In this document: in pieces, positions 1-8,637 of the stretch
Layout of the letters: each line of letters starts with the position of its first letter
Numbering within the stretch: the first letter of the stretch is position 1
Assembly (NCBI GenBank): GCA_050186955.1
Contig: JBFWXZ010000051.1
Span: 1-18,047 of the forward strand
DNA: 18,047 bases
Source: JACKJP01 sp050186955
GTDB lineage: Bacteria; Pseudomonadota; Alphaproteobacteria; Rhizobiales; Tepidamorphaceae
Reading direction: 5' to 3'
Translations under genes and position numbers: made by a program
The notes under the pieces: model-generated
Databases searched by the model: none
Told to the model about the DNA's origin: nothing
The model's input: the letters and a program-made list of their open reading frames with translations, nothing else

Positions 1-996
1 GTCGAGAGGACCGCCGAGACGATCGCGGAAACGCTGCGCCCCGGCCAGCTCGTATCGCTGGAGTCGACGACCTATCCTGGCACCACGCGCGAGATCGTGC
101 GGCCGATCCTGGAGGCGAGGGGCCTGAAGAGCGGACGCGACTTCTTCCTCGCCTTCTCGCCGGAGCGCGAGGACCCCGGCAACGCCGACTTCCACACCCG
201 CACCATCCCCAAGGTGGTGGGCGGCGACGGCAGGGCGGCGGCGAGGCTCGCCACCGCCTTCTACGGCGCGGTGGTGGAGAAGGTGGTGCCGGTGTCGAGC
301 TGCGAGGTGGCCGAGGCCGTCAAGCTGACGGAGAACATCTTCCGCTCGGTCAACATCGCGCTGGTCAACGAGCTGAAGGAGATCTACGGCCGCATGGGCA
401 TCAATGTCTGGGACGTGATCGACGCGGCCAAGACCAAGCCCTTCGGCTACATGCCGTTCTATCCCGGGCCGGGACTCGGCGGCCACTGCATCCCCATCGA
501 TCCGTTCTACCTGACCTGGAAGGCGCGCGAATACGAGGTGCCGACGCGCTTCATCGAGCTCGCCGGCGAGATCAACACCGCCGCGCCCTACCGGGTGCTC
601 GACACGCTGATCGACGCGCTCGGGCGCCATCGCGGCAAGCCGCTCAACGGGGCGCGCATCCTCGTCGTCGGCGTCGCCTACAAGAAGAATGTCGAGGACA
701 CGCGCGAGAGCCCGGCCTTCACCCTCATCGAGCAGATGGAGGCGCGCGGCGCGAAGATCGACTTCTTCGACCCCTTCGTGCCGGTGGTGCCGCATCTTCG
801 CGAGCACCCGCAGATGTCGGGCCGCAGGTCGATCCGCTGGAACGCGAAGGCGCTGGCGCGCTACGACTGCGCGCTGATCGTCACCGACCATGACGGGGTG
901 GACTATGCGGGCCTGCTGCGCGCGACGCCGCTGGTGATCGACACCCGCAACGCGACGCGGGGGCTGAAGGGCGCGGCGAAGGTGGTGCTGGGTTAG
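1..996 (+). CDS. Nucleotide-sugar dehydrogenase, WbpA-like (5' partial)
   Basis: The reading frame is open from base 1, so the N-terminal Rossmann domain lies outside the window; the visible part is about 331 codons ending at TAG. The family oxidises the C6 hydroxyl of a UDP-sugar to a carboxylate in two NAD+-dependent steps. Seen here: the central helix region (KLTENIFRSVNIALVNELKE), the active-site segment PGPGLGGHCIPIDPFYLTWK with the catalytic Cys codon at 487-489, and the C-terminal domain motif VGVAYKKNVEDTRESPA. The active-site wording resembles UDP-GlcNAc 6-dehydrogenases of the WbpA type more than the WbpO/TviB type, but the exact substrate is inference. It heads a plus-strand polysaccharide operon. 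With the epimerase at 4605-5675 it could supply UDP-GlcNAcA or UDP-GalNAcA. Confidence 0.9.
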   Translation, partial: VERTAETIAETLRPGQLVSLESTTYPGTTREIVRPILEARGLKSGRDFFLAFSPEREDPGNADFHTRTIPKVVGGDGRAAARLATAFYGAVVEKVVPVSSCEVAEAVKLTENIFRSVNIALVNELKEIYGRMGINVWDVIDAAKTKPFGYMPFYPGPGLGGHCIPIDPFYLTWKAREYEVPTRFIELAGEINTAAPYRVLDTLIDALGRHRGKPLNGARILVVGVAYKKNVEDTRESPAFTLIEQMEARGAKIDFFDPFVPVVPHLREHPQMSGRRSIRWNAKALARYDCALIVTDHDGVDYAGLLRATPLVIDTRNATRGLKGAAKVVLG

Positions 997-1047
997 GCTG
1001 GGCTGCGCGCGAAGCCGAGCCGGATGGTGCGCGGAGATCGGCGAGCG

Positions 1048-2031
1048 ATGAAGGTTCTCTGGGTCCACAACTACCAGAACAAGTCCCAGGGCACCTTCAT
1101 GTGGGATGCGCTGGACGCCGTGCGCGAGGTCGGAACCGCGGATGTCGAGGAATTCACCCTTCCGCTGAAGCCGGGCTGGGGCGAGGCCCGCTCCGCCATT
1201 CGCGCCCTGCGGAGCAAGGCGCGCGAGTTCGATCTCGTCCACGCGCAATACGGCTCCCTGGTCGGCCTTGCGGGCGCCCTTTCGGGAAAGCCGCTCGTCC
1301 TCACCCTCCGGGGATCGGATGTCTACGGGACCGGGGTCCGCGGCTTCAGCGGCTTCGCCCAAAGTTTCCCACGCACGGTTCTGACGAAGTTCGCTGCCAT
1401 GCGGGCGTCACGCATCGTAACAGTATCGGAGGCGCTCGGAAGAATAGCCGGCGGCTGGCCATTCGTGGCGCAGGAAAATGTCGTGACCTTCCCGAGCCCG
1501 GTCGGCGACATGTTCGCCAAATCGCCGGCATTGTCGGAAGTCAGGCGGACTCCGCTGAGGATCGCCTTCGTCTCGGCGAACAGGGACAATCCCCTCAAAC
1601 GCCGAGAACTCGTCGAGAAGGCCGTGCAGCTCTGCCAATCGGTCGGTCTGGATATCCAGCTGGAGATTGTCGGCGGGAAATCGCGATCGGAGGTGCGCGA
1701 GAGCATTGAATCCTGCGACGCCATTGCTCTCGCCTCGACTCATGAGGGCTGGCCCAACGTCATCAAGGAGGCAATGTTCGTCGGGTTGCCCTTTGTCAGC
1801 ACGGACGTCAGCGACCTCAGGACCTTCGCGGGCCCGATGACACCCAACAAAATCGTCGCCACAGCTGCGCCGATCGGCTTCGCGCAGGCATTCATCGACC
1901 TCGCCGTGCGCAAGACAGTGACAGAACTGAGGGACGCCGCGCCGCTGATCGGCTTTCTGCCCCTCACTCAGGCACTCAACAATTGTGCGCTGTATAATTC
2001 GATGAAGCCGCGGCAGGATGCCGCCCGATGA
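1048..2031 (+). CDS. GT4-family glycosyltransferase
   Basis: A 327-residue cytoplasmic glycosyltransferase of the GT-B fold. The N-terminal half begins with an MKVLWVHNY strand and contains VHAQYG (65-69) and LTLRGSDVYGTG. The C-terminal nucleotide-sugar-binding half has RIAFVSANRDNPLKR, LEIVGG and the E-x7-E motif EGWPNVIKE (E233-E241), which is typical of retaining GT4 enzymes. I chose the ATG at 1048 because GGAGA at 1033-1037 is well placed and the protein then starts on the usual first strand; an ATG at 1024 would add eight residues. The stop overlaps the next gene's start as ATGA, implying translational coupling to the Wzy-like polymerase. It presumably adds one sugar to the lipid-linked repeat unit; donor and acceptor are unknown. 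Confidence 0.87.
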   Translation: MKVLWVHNYQNKSQGTFMWDALDAVREVGTADVEEFTLPLKPGWGEARSAIRALRSKAREFDLVHAQYGSLVGLAGALSGKPLVLTLRGSDVYGTGVRGFSGFAQSFPRTVLTKFAAMRASRIVTVSEALGRIAGGWPFVAQENVVTFPSPVGDMFAKSPALSEVRRTPLRIAFVSANRDNPLKRRELVEKAVQLCQSVGLDIQLEIVGGKSRSEVRESIESCDAIALASTHEGWPNVIKEAMFVGLPFVSTDVSDLRTFAGPMTPNKIVATAAPIGFAQAFIDLAVRKTVTELRDAAPLIGFLPLTQALNNCALYNSMKPRQDAAR

Positions 2032-3302
2032 TCTATGTATCTCTCGTCTGCTGCATACTGCTCTTTGCGCTATTTTCGCATCGAAATCTAATACTCGTAA
2101 ATCCGTACACAGTTTTCAGTATATCTTTCTTTTACTACAATTTTTTTATCCCGATCATATTCAACTCGCTCGACGATGCGACTATCTCCGTCAGCGTCTA
2201 CAAGATCGCGGTAGACAGCGAAACGATCGCCCGGGTAGCGCTATTGAACTTCGCCGCGTTCGCGGGCTTCACGCTCGGCTACCGGCTCATCAACCCGATG
2301 GCGGAAACCTCTCCTGAAACACCGCCAAGCCCATTAGCGGCTCCCTTTCTGTATTCCGTCGCGATAATTGCGGTTTTCGCTGTTTTATTTTTCTCTCGTC
2401 AATTTTATCAACCGAGTGTAAGCTATAGTGAGAATGTATATCTAAGTTTATTATCCGTATACACTTTTAGCAAGACGTTTATATATTCAACTATATCTAT
2501 ATATTCTATATACAAGATATTCCATTCGAAAAAATACTTACGCTGGTTCGCTGCGCCAATAGCGCTTCTATTCTTTTTCGCTATAACCACCTACGATAAG
2601 AATCCCATCCTCTTCGCCGGATTCATCGGCATGTGCTTCCTGTTCCGGATCTTCCCGAACAGGCAGAAATCGGTGCTGGGCGCCATGGTTGTCCTGGCCA
2701 CGATTTTCCTGATCACGTTCATTCCGGCGTTCTCGATCTACAGGCAAACCGGCGTGTTCGAATTTCATGCGCCCGACGAGTTGAATCTGAGCACAGTGCT
2801 CGGCGACGCGCGGGGCCCGTTCGGCGTGATTGCCTACGTGCTGACCGGCTACGAGCAATTCGATTTTCCGGGCGTTTTCGAATCGCTGTTCCTGTGGATC
2901 CCGAAATTCATCTGGGCGGCTCGCCCCGACGACATGGCGCAGGTGTTCGCCCAGAGCGTCATTCCCAACTGGCAACCGGGACAGGGATTGGGGTTTTCTC
3001 CGCTGGCGGAGGCCTATATCCGCGTCGGCTCCATCTTCGTCGCCCCGTATTTTCTGGGGCTGGGCATCCTCTTCGCCGCCCTGTTGCGGGTTTTTTCGAG
3101 GTTCTTTCCGCCGGACCTGCAAATTCCGATGCTCATGTCCGGCGGCGCCGCGGGAGCATTCCTGATCAATCGCGGGGCGACCTCGGGAATTCTCACGCAG
3201 TCGCTGCAGTTCTGGCTGCCGATGCTCGCCATCCTCGCCCTCGTGTCCTCGCTGACGGCCCTGTACCGGGCAGCAGGAACGACAAACCGTTTCCGGGGCT
3301 GA
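2028..3302 (+). CDS. Wzy-like polysaccharide repeat-unit polymerase
   Basis: A 424-residue inner-membrane protein with roughly ten to eleven hydrophobic helices and a long, more polar loop at about residues 240-330 before the last helices. This layout is typical of Wzy polymerases, which join repeat units on the periplasmic face. Wzy proteins diverge strongly in sequence, so the call rests on topology and position: it lies between a glycosyltransferase and a Wzx-like flippase. The ATG overlaps the upstream stop by four bases. The first 570 bases are markedly AT-rich (runs such as tatatctatatattctata) while the rest matches the GC-rich neighbours, which suggests foreign or recombined DNA. It could instead be an EpsG-like or other oligosaccharide-unit polymerase; a role in polymerisation is likely but not proven. 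Confidence 0.75.
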   Translation: MIYVSLVCCILLFALFSHRNLILVNPYTVFSISFFYYNFFIPIIFNSLDDATISVSVYKIAVDSETIARVALLNFAAFAGFTLGYRLINPMAETSPETPPSPLAAPFLYSVAIIAVFAVLFFSRQFYQPSVSYSENVYLSLLSVYTFSKTFIYSTISIYSIYKIFHSKKYLRWFAAPIALLFFFAITTYDKNPILFAGFIGMCFLFRIFPNRQKSVLGAMVVLATIFLITFIPAFSIYRQTGVFEFHAPDELNLSTVLGDARGPFGVIAYVLTGYEQFDFPGVFESLFLWIPKFIWAARPDDMAQVFAQSVIPNWQPGQGLGFSPLAEAYIRVGSIFVAPYFLGLGILFAALLRVFSRFFPPDLQIPMLMSGGAAGAFLINRGATSGILTQSLQFWLPMLAILALVSSLTALYRAAGTTNRFRG

Positions 3303-3303
3303 A

Positions 3304-4590
3304 GTGCTGACCTACTGGCGCTCGATATCAGCCAGGCTTCACCTGCGCGATTCCTCCATGCTCGCGGGCAGCAATCTCGCGGGCCAGGCTTTGGCCCTTC
3401 TCGCGCTGCCGTTTATCCTGCGGCTGTACGGGCCTGAATCCTACGGCGCATATTCGTTCCTGGTCTCGCTCGCCGCCGTGCTGACCATCGCAGCGACGCT
3501 CAAGCTCGAGGTCGTTCTACCTGCCCTCAAGTTCGATTCGCTGGCGACGCGCCTGGCGTCGGGCCTGGCGCTCTTCATCCCCCTGGCAACCCTGGCGATC
3601 TTTACCGCCTCTCTGGCGATAACCGAGTTCGCCTCCGATTCGTCGAGCCTTTCCTCGACACCCGTCGTGTTCTCGCTGTCGCTGGCAGCAATGGTGCTGT
3701 TCGGCAGCTATTTTCTGCTGCTGCGAACACTCCTGATCCGGCTGGGAAAGTTTCGCGGGGTCGCATCCATGCAGATAGTTCGGCCGGTCCTGATGGCCGG
3801 GCTTGCCGTCATCTTCGCCCTGCCCCTTTCAGGCTCGGGCTCTGGCGCCGGCCTCGTCGCGGCTACCGTGGTTGCCGGACTGGCGAGTGTTGCGATCGGC
3901 TTTCAGGCGGTGCCGCTCTCGCGCCGACGAATGCTCAGGCCGTTCAGGCTGCGCCGGAATCTGGCGGAAATCCTTCGCAACCGGAATTTCCTGACCGTCA
4001 CCTCGGCCAGCCAGCTGATCAACCAGATCAACCTGCAGGCTCCGATCCTGATGGCGACCCTGCTGTTCGGCGCGAAGGAAGCCGGCTGGATCGCAATCGC
4101 GACCCGGATCACCTTCTTTCCCGCGACACTGATCGGCACCTCGCTCGGCGCGGTGCTCAATTCAACGGTTTCACGCCGCCACAACCAGGGCGATCCGATC
4201 GCCCGCGAGATCGCGGAACCGGCGCTGTTCCTGCTGGTCGCCGGGATTGCGGGCTACACCGCGCTGTATTTTCTCGTCGGCCCGCTGATCGTGCCGATCG
4301 TCGGGCCGGACTGGGCCGACGCGGCGGCCACGATCCGCATCTACTGCCTGCTCGGCTTCGGATACTTCCTGATTTCCTCGATCACCTTCGTGCCCGTGCT
4401 GTTGCGCGACAACCGGTTCGTTATCGCGTGGAATACCGGACGGCTGCTTTCGCTGCTCGCGATCGCCGTCTACGTTTACTTCGCCGGCACCGGTTATCTC
4501 GAATCGGTAATCGCGATATGCGTCACCGGCTTCGTCTTCCTGCTGATCTTTTTCTTGCGGGCGGTGTCGAAAGCAAGAAAGCCCCGCTGA
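3304..4590 (+). CDS. Wzx-like polysaccharide flippase (PST/MOP family)
   Basis: A 428-residue, almost wholly hydrophobic protein with about twelve predicted membrane helices. The N-terminal SNLAGQALALLALPFILRLY followed by GPESYGAYSFLVS is typical of the polysaccharide-transporter branch of the MOP superfamily, and a basic cytoplasmic linker (SRRRMLRPFRLRRN) lies mid-protein. Family members flip undecaprenyl-diphosphate-linked repeat units across the inner membrane. The frame opens with GTG at 3304, one base after the wzy stop, with GGGG seven bases upstream; an internal ATG at 3358 is a weaker alternative that would cut into the first helix region. It is cotranscribed with the polymerase and glycosyltransferase, fitting a Wzx/Wzy-dependent pathway. 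Confidence 0.87.
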   Translation: MLTYWRSISARLHLRDSSMLAGSNLAGQALALLALPFILRLYGPESYGAYSFLVSLAAVLTIAATLKLEVVLPALKFDSLATRLASGLALFIPLATLAIFTASLAITEFASDSSSLSSTPVVFSLSLAAMVLFGSYFLLLRTLLIRLGKFRGVASMQIVRPVLMAGLAVIFALPLSGSGSGAGLVAATVVAGLASVAIGFQAVPLSRRRMLRPFRLRRNLAEILRNRNFLTVTSASQLINQINLQAPILMATLLFGAKEAGWIAIATRITFFPATLIGTSLGAVLNSTVSRRHNQGDPIAREIAEPALFLLVAGIAGYTALYFLVGPLIVPIVGPDWADAAATIRIYCLLGFGYFLISSITFVPVLLRDNRFVIAWNTGRLLSLLAIAVYVYFAGTGYLESVIAICVTGFVFLLIFFLRAVSKARKPR

Positions 4591-4604
4591 AGGAACGGCG
4601 ACAG

Positions 4605-5675
4605 ATGAACGATCCGGCAACGGCGATTATCGGAACCATCCTCGACGAACGGTCCAGAACCTGGCTGGTCACGGGGGTCGGCGGCTTCATCGGAAGCAAC
4701 ATCCTCGAAGCCCTGCTCCGGCACGGGCAGTACGTCGTCGGGCTGGATAATTTCGCAACGGGGAAGCGCGACAACCTCGCGGATGTCGAGGCATCCGTCG
4801 GCGACGAGGCATGGTCGCGGTTCCGGTTTCACGAAGCCGACATCCGCGACCTGGATGCCTGCAGGGCGGCGATGACCTTCGGAGAGGACAGCGACGGGCA
4901 AACCCGCAACGTCGAAACCGTCCTCCACAATGCCGCCATCGGCAGCGTTCCCCGCTCGATCGACAATCCGATCTACACGCACGAGAACAACATCAACGGC
5001 TTTCTCAACATGCTCTGCGCGGCGCGGGAGGCGGGCGTCGGGCGCTTCGTCTACGCATCGAGCAGTTCAGTCTACGGAGACAACCAGGACCTTCCCAAGG
5101 TCGAGGAGCACATCGGCACGCCGCTTTCGCCCTATGCGATCACCAAACGCACAAACGAGATGTATGCCGCCGTGTTCACCCGCTGCTACGGAATGGAAAC
5201 CGTGGGACTGCGCTATTTCAACGTGTTCGGGAAGCGGCAGGACCCCGACGGCGCCTATGCCGCCGTCATCCCCAAGTGGATTTCGTCGTTCATCTCCGGG
5301 ACGCCGATCCACATAAACGGAGACGGCGAGACGAGCCGCGACTTCTGTTACATCGCCAACGTCGTGCAGGCGAACATCCGGGCCGCGACTGTCGAGAAAC
5401 CCGACGCGCTGAACCGCATCTACAATGTCGGCGCCGGCGGGCGAACGACGTTGAACGACCTGTTCGCGATGATCCGGGACGCGCTGGCCCTGCGCCAGTT
5501 CCCGGTATCGGAAACAGAGCCGGAATATCGGGATTTCCGTCCGGGGGACGTCCGCCATTCGCTGGCGGAGATCGCCAGCGCCAGGGCGCTGCTCGGCTAC
5601 CGGCCGACGCATACGGTCTCGCAGGGGATGGACGAGGCGCTCGACTGGTATATCGGCCTCAGCCGGCGCGGTTGA
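4605..5675 (+). CDS. UDP-N-acetylglucosamine 4-epimerase, WbpP/TviC-like
   Basis: A 356-residue extended short-chain dehydrogenase. Seen here: the NAD-binding motif GVGGFIG (24-30), LDNFATGKRDNL, a serine stretch ending SSSVYGD, and the catalytic Y-x3-K in SPYAITK (Y177, K181). The N-terminal extension before the first strand and the DNFATG and FRFHEADIRD segments match WbpP/TviC epimerases, which interconvert UDP-GlcNAc and UDP-GalNAc (or their uronic forms). The ATG at 4605 is preceded by AAGGA at 4590-4594, which overlaps the end of the flippase gene; the frame is open further upstream but that part is non-coding shadow of the flippase. It is the last gene of the plus-strand operon. Joint action with the dehydrogenase at 1-996 is inferred. 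Confidence 0.9.
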   Translation: MNDPATAIIGTILDERSRTWLVTGVGGFIGSNILEALLRHGQYVVGLDNFATGKRDNLADVEASVGDEAWSRFRFHEADIRDLDACRAAMTFGEDSDGQTRNVETVLHNAAIGSVPRSIDNPIYTHENNINGFLNMLCAAREAGVGRFVYASSSSVYGDNQDLPKVEEHIGTPLSPYAITKRTNEMYAAVFTRCYGMETVGLRYFNVFGKRQDPDGAYAAVIPKWISSFISGTPIHINGDGETSRDFCYIANVVQANIRAATVEKPDALNRIYNVGAGGRTTLNDLFAMIRDALALRQFPVSETEPEYRDFRPGDVRHSLAEIASARALLGYRPTHTVSQGMDEALDWYIGLSRRG

Positions 5676-5689
5676 GGCGTGCCGACGCC
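5676..5689. terminator. Small hairpin between convergent genes
   Basis: GGCGT and ACGCC arms (5 bp) around a GCCG loop fill the 16-bp gap between two converging stop codons. There is only CTTC after it and no clear T-run, so it is at best a weak bidirectional terminator. Confidence 0.25.
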
Positions 5690-5691
5690 CT

Positions 5692-6639
5692 TCAGCAGAA
5701 CCGGTAGATGCGCTGCAGAAGGGGAGCGTACCAGATCTTGCCGCAGCGACGGACCTCGATGCGGGCGATATCGCTGGTGGCGATCTTGCTGCGGTAGTTG
5801 GCGAGAATGATCGGCACGAAAGTTTCCGACGACTGGCGAAACATCGAATGGGATTCGTTCCCGCGACCGGAAATGTAGCCGGTCAGGCGCTTCCACCCGT
5901 TCTCCTGTTCGAAGAACTGTCCGTCGGACACGAAATAGCGGTGCGCGCCCGGCGGTTCGGTCTCCAGATTACCCTCGGCGTCATAGGTGGCGACGCCGGC
6001 ATAGAAGCGGCTGGCCTTCCTGGTCTTGGGATCGTCCTTGGCGACGCGGAAGCGGACCGTCATCGCATAGGTCGCCGTCGGATCGACGGGGATGCGCTCG
6101 GCCGCCATCATCTGGCTCTGCCCCCAGAGGCGCACGAATGTCCTGCCATCCTCGTTCAGCACCTGGAAGTTCGGCTCCGGCGTCGAGGCGTCCTTGAGGA
6201 AATTCTCGAAGACGACATTATCGGTGCCGGCGCTCGCGTCGAAGACGAAGATCGTCGTCGGCTTGACCAGATAGACATAGCCGAGCGCCGCCAGCCCGCC
6301 GAGAACGACGAGACTGCCGAGCGCGATGGCGGGCGCCTTCCAGCTTCGGCGCGGGCGCTCAACGGGCGGATCGTCCGCCCAGATATCGGCGGAAGGCTCG
6401 GGGGCGGCGTCCGCCGCCGCGGGGTGAGCTTGCCGGTGAACTAGTTCATGACGCGCCTCGTGGCGCGAGATCGCGGCTTCCAGTTCCTGCAGGGCATGCG
6501 CCTTCTGGGCGGGAGCCAGCGCCTGCGACGCCTCGAGGCGCCGGCGGAGCTGCTCATAGGCGTGAACGCGCGCAGCGGGGTCGTCGACCGCCTTGCCGTC
6601 GAAGAGCCGATCCAGCGCGCCGTCGAAATCGAATGCCAT
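5692..6639 (-). CDS. Membrane-anchored protein of unknown function
   Basis: I do not recognise this 315-residue protein. It has a charged N-terminal part with a helical, possibly coiled-coil segment (about 20-70: AYEQLRRRLEASQ, HALQELEAAISRHEARHE), a proline- and alanine-rich linker, and one transmembrane helix at about 103-124 preceded by RPRRSWK. An extracytoplasmic domain of about 190 residues follows. With cytoplasmic positive charges before the helix, type II (N-in) topology is likely. The outer domain looks beta-rich (VFDASAGTDNVVFENF, YAMTVRFRVAKDD, FYAGVATYDAEGN, WKRLTGYISG), reminiscent of a galactose- or carbohydrate-binding-like sandwich; that is inference. It lies 36 bp downstream of a glycosyltransferase on the same strand, within the polysaccharide locus. 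A surface-glycan assembly or anchoring role is possible. Confidence 0.75.
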   Translation of the reverse strand: MAFDFDGALDRLFDGKAVDDPAARVHAYEQLRRRLEASQALAPAQKAHALQELEAAISRHEARHELVHRQAHPAAADAAPEPSADIWADDPPVERPRRSWKAPAIALGSLVVLGGLAALGYVYLVKPTTIFVFDASAGTDNVVFENFLKDASTPEPNFQVLNEDGRTFVRLWGQSQMMAAERIPVDPTATYAMTVRFRVAKDDPKTRKASRFYAGVATYDAEGNLETEPPGAHRYFVSDGQFFEQENGWKRLTGYISGRGNESHSMFRQSSETFVPIILANYRSKIATSDIARIEVRRCGKIWYAPLLQRIYRFC

Positions 6640-6675
6640 GCCGGGCCCCCGAATAGAGCGAATCCCCTTGTCCCA

Positions 6676-7974
6676 TCAATAGGCTGTAGCGCGGGAAGGG
6701 TCAAAGGAGGATGACGCCCCGCGGCCCGTGATGTCGATCAGGTGATCGACCAGATCGCCATAGACGGTTTCGGCGTCGAACATCTCGGTGAACACAGCCG
6801 CCGCGTTCGCGCTCATCCGCCGGCGCGCCTTCTCGTCGCCGGTCAGTTCCGCCATCGCCCGCGCCAGCGCCGCCGGATCGTCTTCCGGCACCACGACCCC
6901 GCAATCCCTTTCGCGCAGCAGCGCGCCGGTCGTCCCGTCCAGCGTCGAGATCACGGGCAGCCCGGCGGAGAAGAATTCACCGACCTTGTTGGGATAGGAA
7001 ATCAGCAGGTCCCGCCGGTTGGGATAGGGCAGAAGGCCCGCCGCCGCATGCCGCATCAGCGCCGAGATCTCCGCCCCGCCGATCCGGCCCGGGACGATCA
7101 GGCGCGGATCGCCGCTCGCGGCCTTCTTCAACCAGTCGAGCTTCACGCCGGAGCCCGCGACGACGACGCGGATGCTTTCCGCCGCCCCGGCGGGCAGATG
7201 TTCGAGCGCGCCGACGAGCGTGTCGAAACGCGGCACATCCGAGAGGTTCAGGAAGGTGCAGACGATCGTCTCGCTGCCATCGAGCCGCAGCCCCTGTTCA
7301 CGCCAGAACCTCTCGGCCGCGCCGATGGCGGCGGCGTCATGGGCGTGGCGGTCATAGGCAAGCGGCACGACGCGGTCGTCGGCCCGGCGCTCCCGTCCCG
7401 CGAGCGCCAGCGCGGCGTCCAGGAAGGGCTCGGTGATCGCCGTGATCGCGGTAGCCCCGGCGAGCGCCCGCCGAGCCCTGGCGTAGAGCGGCGCCAGCGC
7501 CAGACGGGTCAGCGGCCTCGGCAGCGGCGATACGTCGAGGAAGACTTCCGGCCACAGGTCGCGCACGTCGATCACCACGGGGATCGCGTGCCTGCGGCCG
7601 AAGGCGACCGACGCCGCGGCGAGATCGATCGTCGGATAGGCGCAGAAGATGAGGTCGGGGCGGGGCCTTCGCGCGGCCTGCCTCAGAAAATCGGCTGCTT
7701 CCTCGCGATGGTTCAGAAGCCGCGATACCGAGACGTTGGCGCGATAGGCGCGCCCGTGCATGAAGGCGAGCTCGACGCCGTCGCCGCAGGTGGCCGGGGC
7801 ATTCGACAGGTCGAGGTGGCGCTTCTCCTGGTGGCTGAAGCTGGAGGCCCACCAAATGCTGCGCAGGCCGGATTGAGCCAGTCGATTGGCAATCATCCCT
7901 GCGCGCAGGAGGCGAACAGGTGATGCCATGCCGGGAACAGGCTCTCCAGCTCTTATCGTCCAGACGGAATTCAC
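6676..7974 (-). CDS. GT4-family glycosyltransferase (second)
   Basis: A 432-residue GT-B glycosyltransferase. The start is taken as GTG at 7974 with GGAAG just upstream, giving the family-like opening VNSVWTIRAGEPVPG; an ATG at 8022 would add 16 residues lacking family character. Motifs: the N-terminal glycan-side domain with RLLRAGMIANRLAQSG and WWASSFSHQEKRH, then DVRDLWPE (136-143), and the C-terminal donor domain with SYPNKVGEFFSAGLPVIST (326-344), where the Glu-containing loop contacts the nucleotide sugar. Proteins with this opening are common in O-antigen clusters. It is on the strand opposite the main operon, divergent from the initiating transferase and upstream of the unknown membrane protein, with which it probably forms a two-gene operon. 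Donor unknown. Confidence 0.87.
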   Translation of the reverse strand: MNSVWTIRAGEPVPGMASPVRLLRAGMIANRLAQSGLRSIWWASSFSHQEKRHLDLSNAPATCGDGVELAFMHGRAYRANVSVSRLLNHREEAADFLRQAARRPRPDLIFCAYPTIDLAAASVAFGRRHAIPVVIDVRDLWPEVFLDVSPLPRPLTRLALAPLYARARRALAGATAITAITEPFLDAALALAGRERRADDRVVPLAYDRHAHDAAAIGAAERFWREQGLRLDGSETIVCTFLNLSDVPRFDTLVGALEHLPAGAAESIRVVVAGSGVKLDWLKKAASGDPRLIVPGRIGGAEISALMRHAAAGLLPYPNRRDLLISYPNKVGEFFSAGLPVISTLDGTTGALLRERDCGVVVPEDDPAALARAMAELTGDEKARRRMSANAAAVFTEMFDAETVYGDLVDHLIDITGRGASSSFDPSRATAY

Positions 7975-7995
7975 GTTCTTCCCGCGCCGCGCGTG

Positions 7996-8009
7996 ATTGC
8001 TTGAGCAAT
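7996..8009. promoter_or_regulatory. Inverted repeat in the divergent glycosyltransferase/transferase region
   Basis: ATTGCT and AGCAAT arms separated by TG form a 14-bp inverted repeat in the 78-bp region between the divergent starts at 7974 and 8053. It is placed like an operator, but no regulator is assigned and no clear promoter boxes flank it. It covers the alternative ATG at 8008. Confidence 0.3.
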
Positions 8010-8052
8010 GGCGGTATGGCATCTGCGAATCAAAGATGGCATAGCGCCGGAC

Positions 8053-8637
8053 ATGATCGAATCATCTACACGCCTTCCATACAGAACCGCAAAGCGCTGC
8101 CTGGACATTCTGGTCAGTTGTGTCGGACTTGCGGTGTCTTCACCGATTCTGCTTTTGGTCGGATTGGCTGTCCGCATGACATCTTCCGGCCCTGCGATAT
8201 TCAAGCAGCAGCGCGTCGGCAAGAACGGCGTGAAATTTAAATGCTGGAAAATAAGAACGATGTACGTCGATACCTTTGACGTCCCAACTCATGTGGTATC
8301 GCAAAGTTCGATAACTCCCATCGGGAGATTCTTACGGCGCCTAAAAATAGACGAGATACCACAGCTAGTAAATGTATTGAAAGGTGATATGAGCCTTGTT
8401 GGACCCCGTCCCTGCCTGATAAACCAAGATCAACTGATCTTGGAACGGAAAAAGCTCGGCGTTTTTGAAGTCCGTCCGGGAATTACCGGGCTGGCACAGG
8501 TGCTCGGAATAGATATGTCTCATCCGAAGTTACTATCACATATAGATCAATCATATGTAAATAATATGACAATTACTCTTGACTTTAAAATCCTAATTAC
8601 AACAGTTGCTCCATTTATTAAAAGGTTTTTATTTTGA
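8053..8637 (+). CDS. Initiating sugar transferase (PglC-like phosphoglycosyl transferase)
   Basis: A 194-residue small monotopic phosphoglycosyl transferase, the size of PglC. These enzymes move a sugar-1-phosphate from a UDP-sugar to undecaprenyl phosphate and so start the repeat unit. Seen: a basic N-terminus and re-entrant hydrophobic helix (CLDILVSCVGLAVSSPILLL), QQRVGKNGVKFKCWKIRTM, the catalytic Asp-Glu pair in RRLKIDEIPQLVNVLKGDMS (D100-E101), LVGPRP, and VRPGITGLAQV. The start is uncertain: ATG 8053 matches the family N-terminus, while ATG 8008 would add 15 residues but overlaps a palindrome; neither has a strong ribosome site. The 3' half is AT-rich compared with its neighbours. Its last nine bases overlap the 3' end of the minus-strand reductase. 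Confidence 0.87.
   Translation: MIESSTRLPYRTAKRCLDILVSCVGLAVSSPILLLVGLAVRMTSSGPAIFKQQRVGKNGVKFKCWKIRTMYVDTFDVPTHVVSQSSITPIGRFLRRLKIDEIPQLVNVLKGDMSLVGPRPCLINQDQLILERKKLGVFEVRPGITGLAQVLGIDMSHPKLLSHIDQSYVNNMTITLDFKILITTVAPFIKRFLF

Noticed and set aside
6742..7923. Long plus-strand open frame opposite the second glycosyltransferase
   Set aside because: The minus strand shows GT4 motifs with good codon use; the plus frame is low-complexity and without a recognisable domain.
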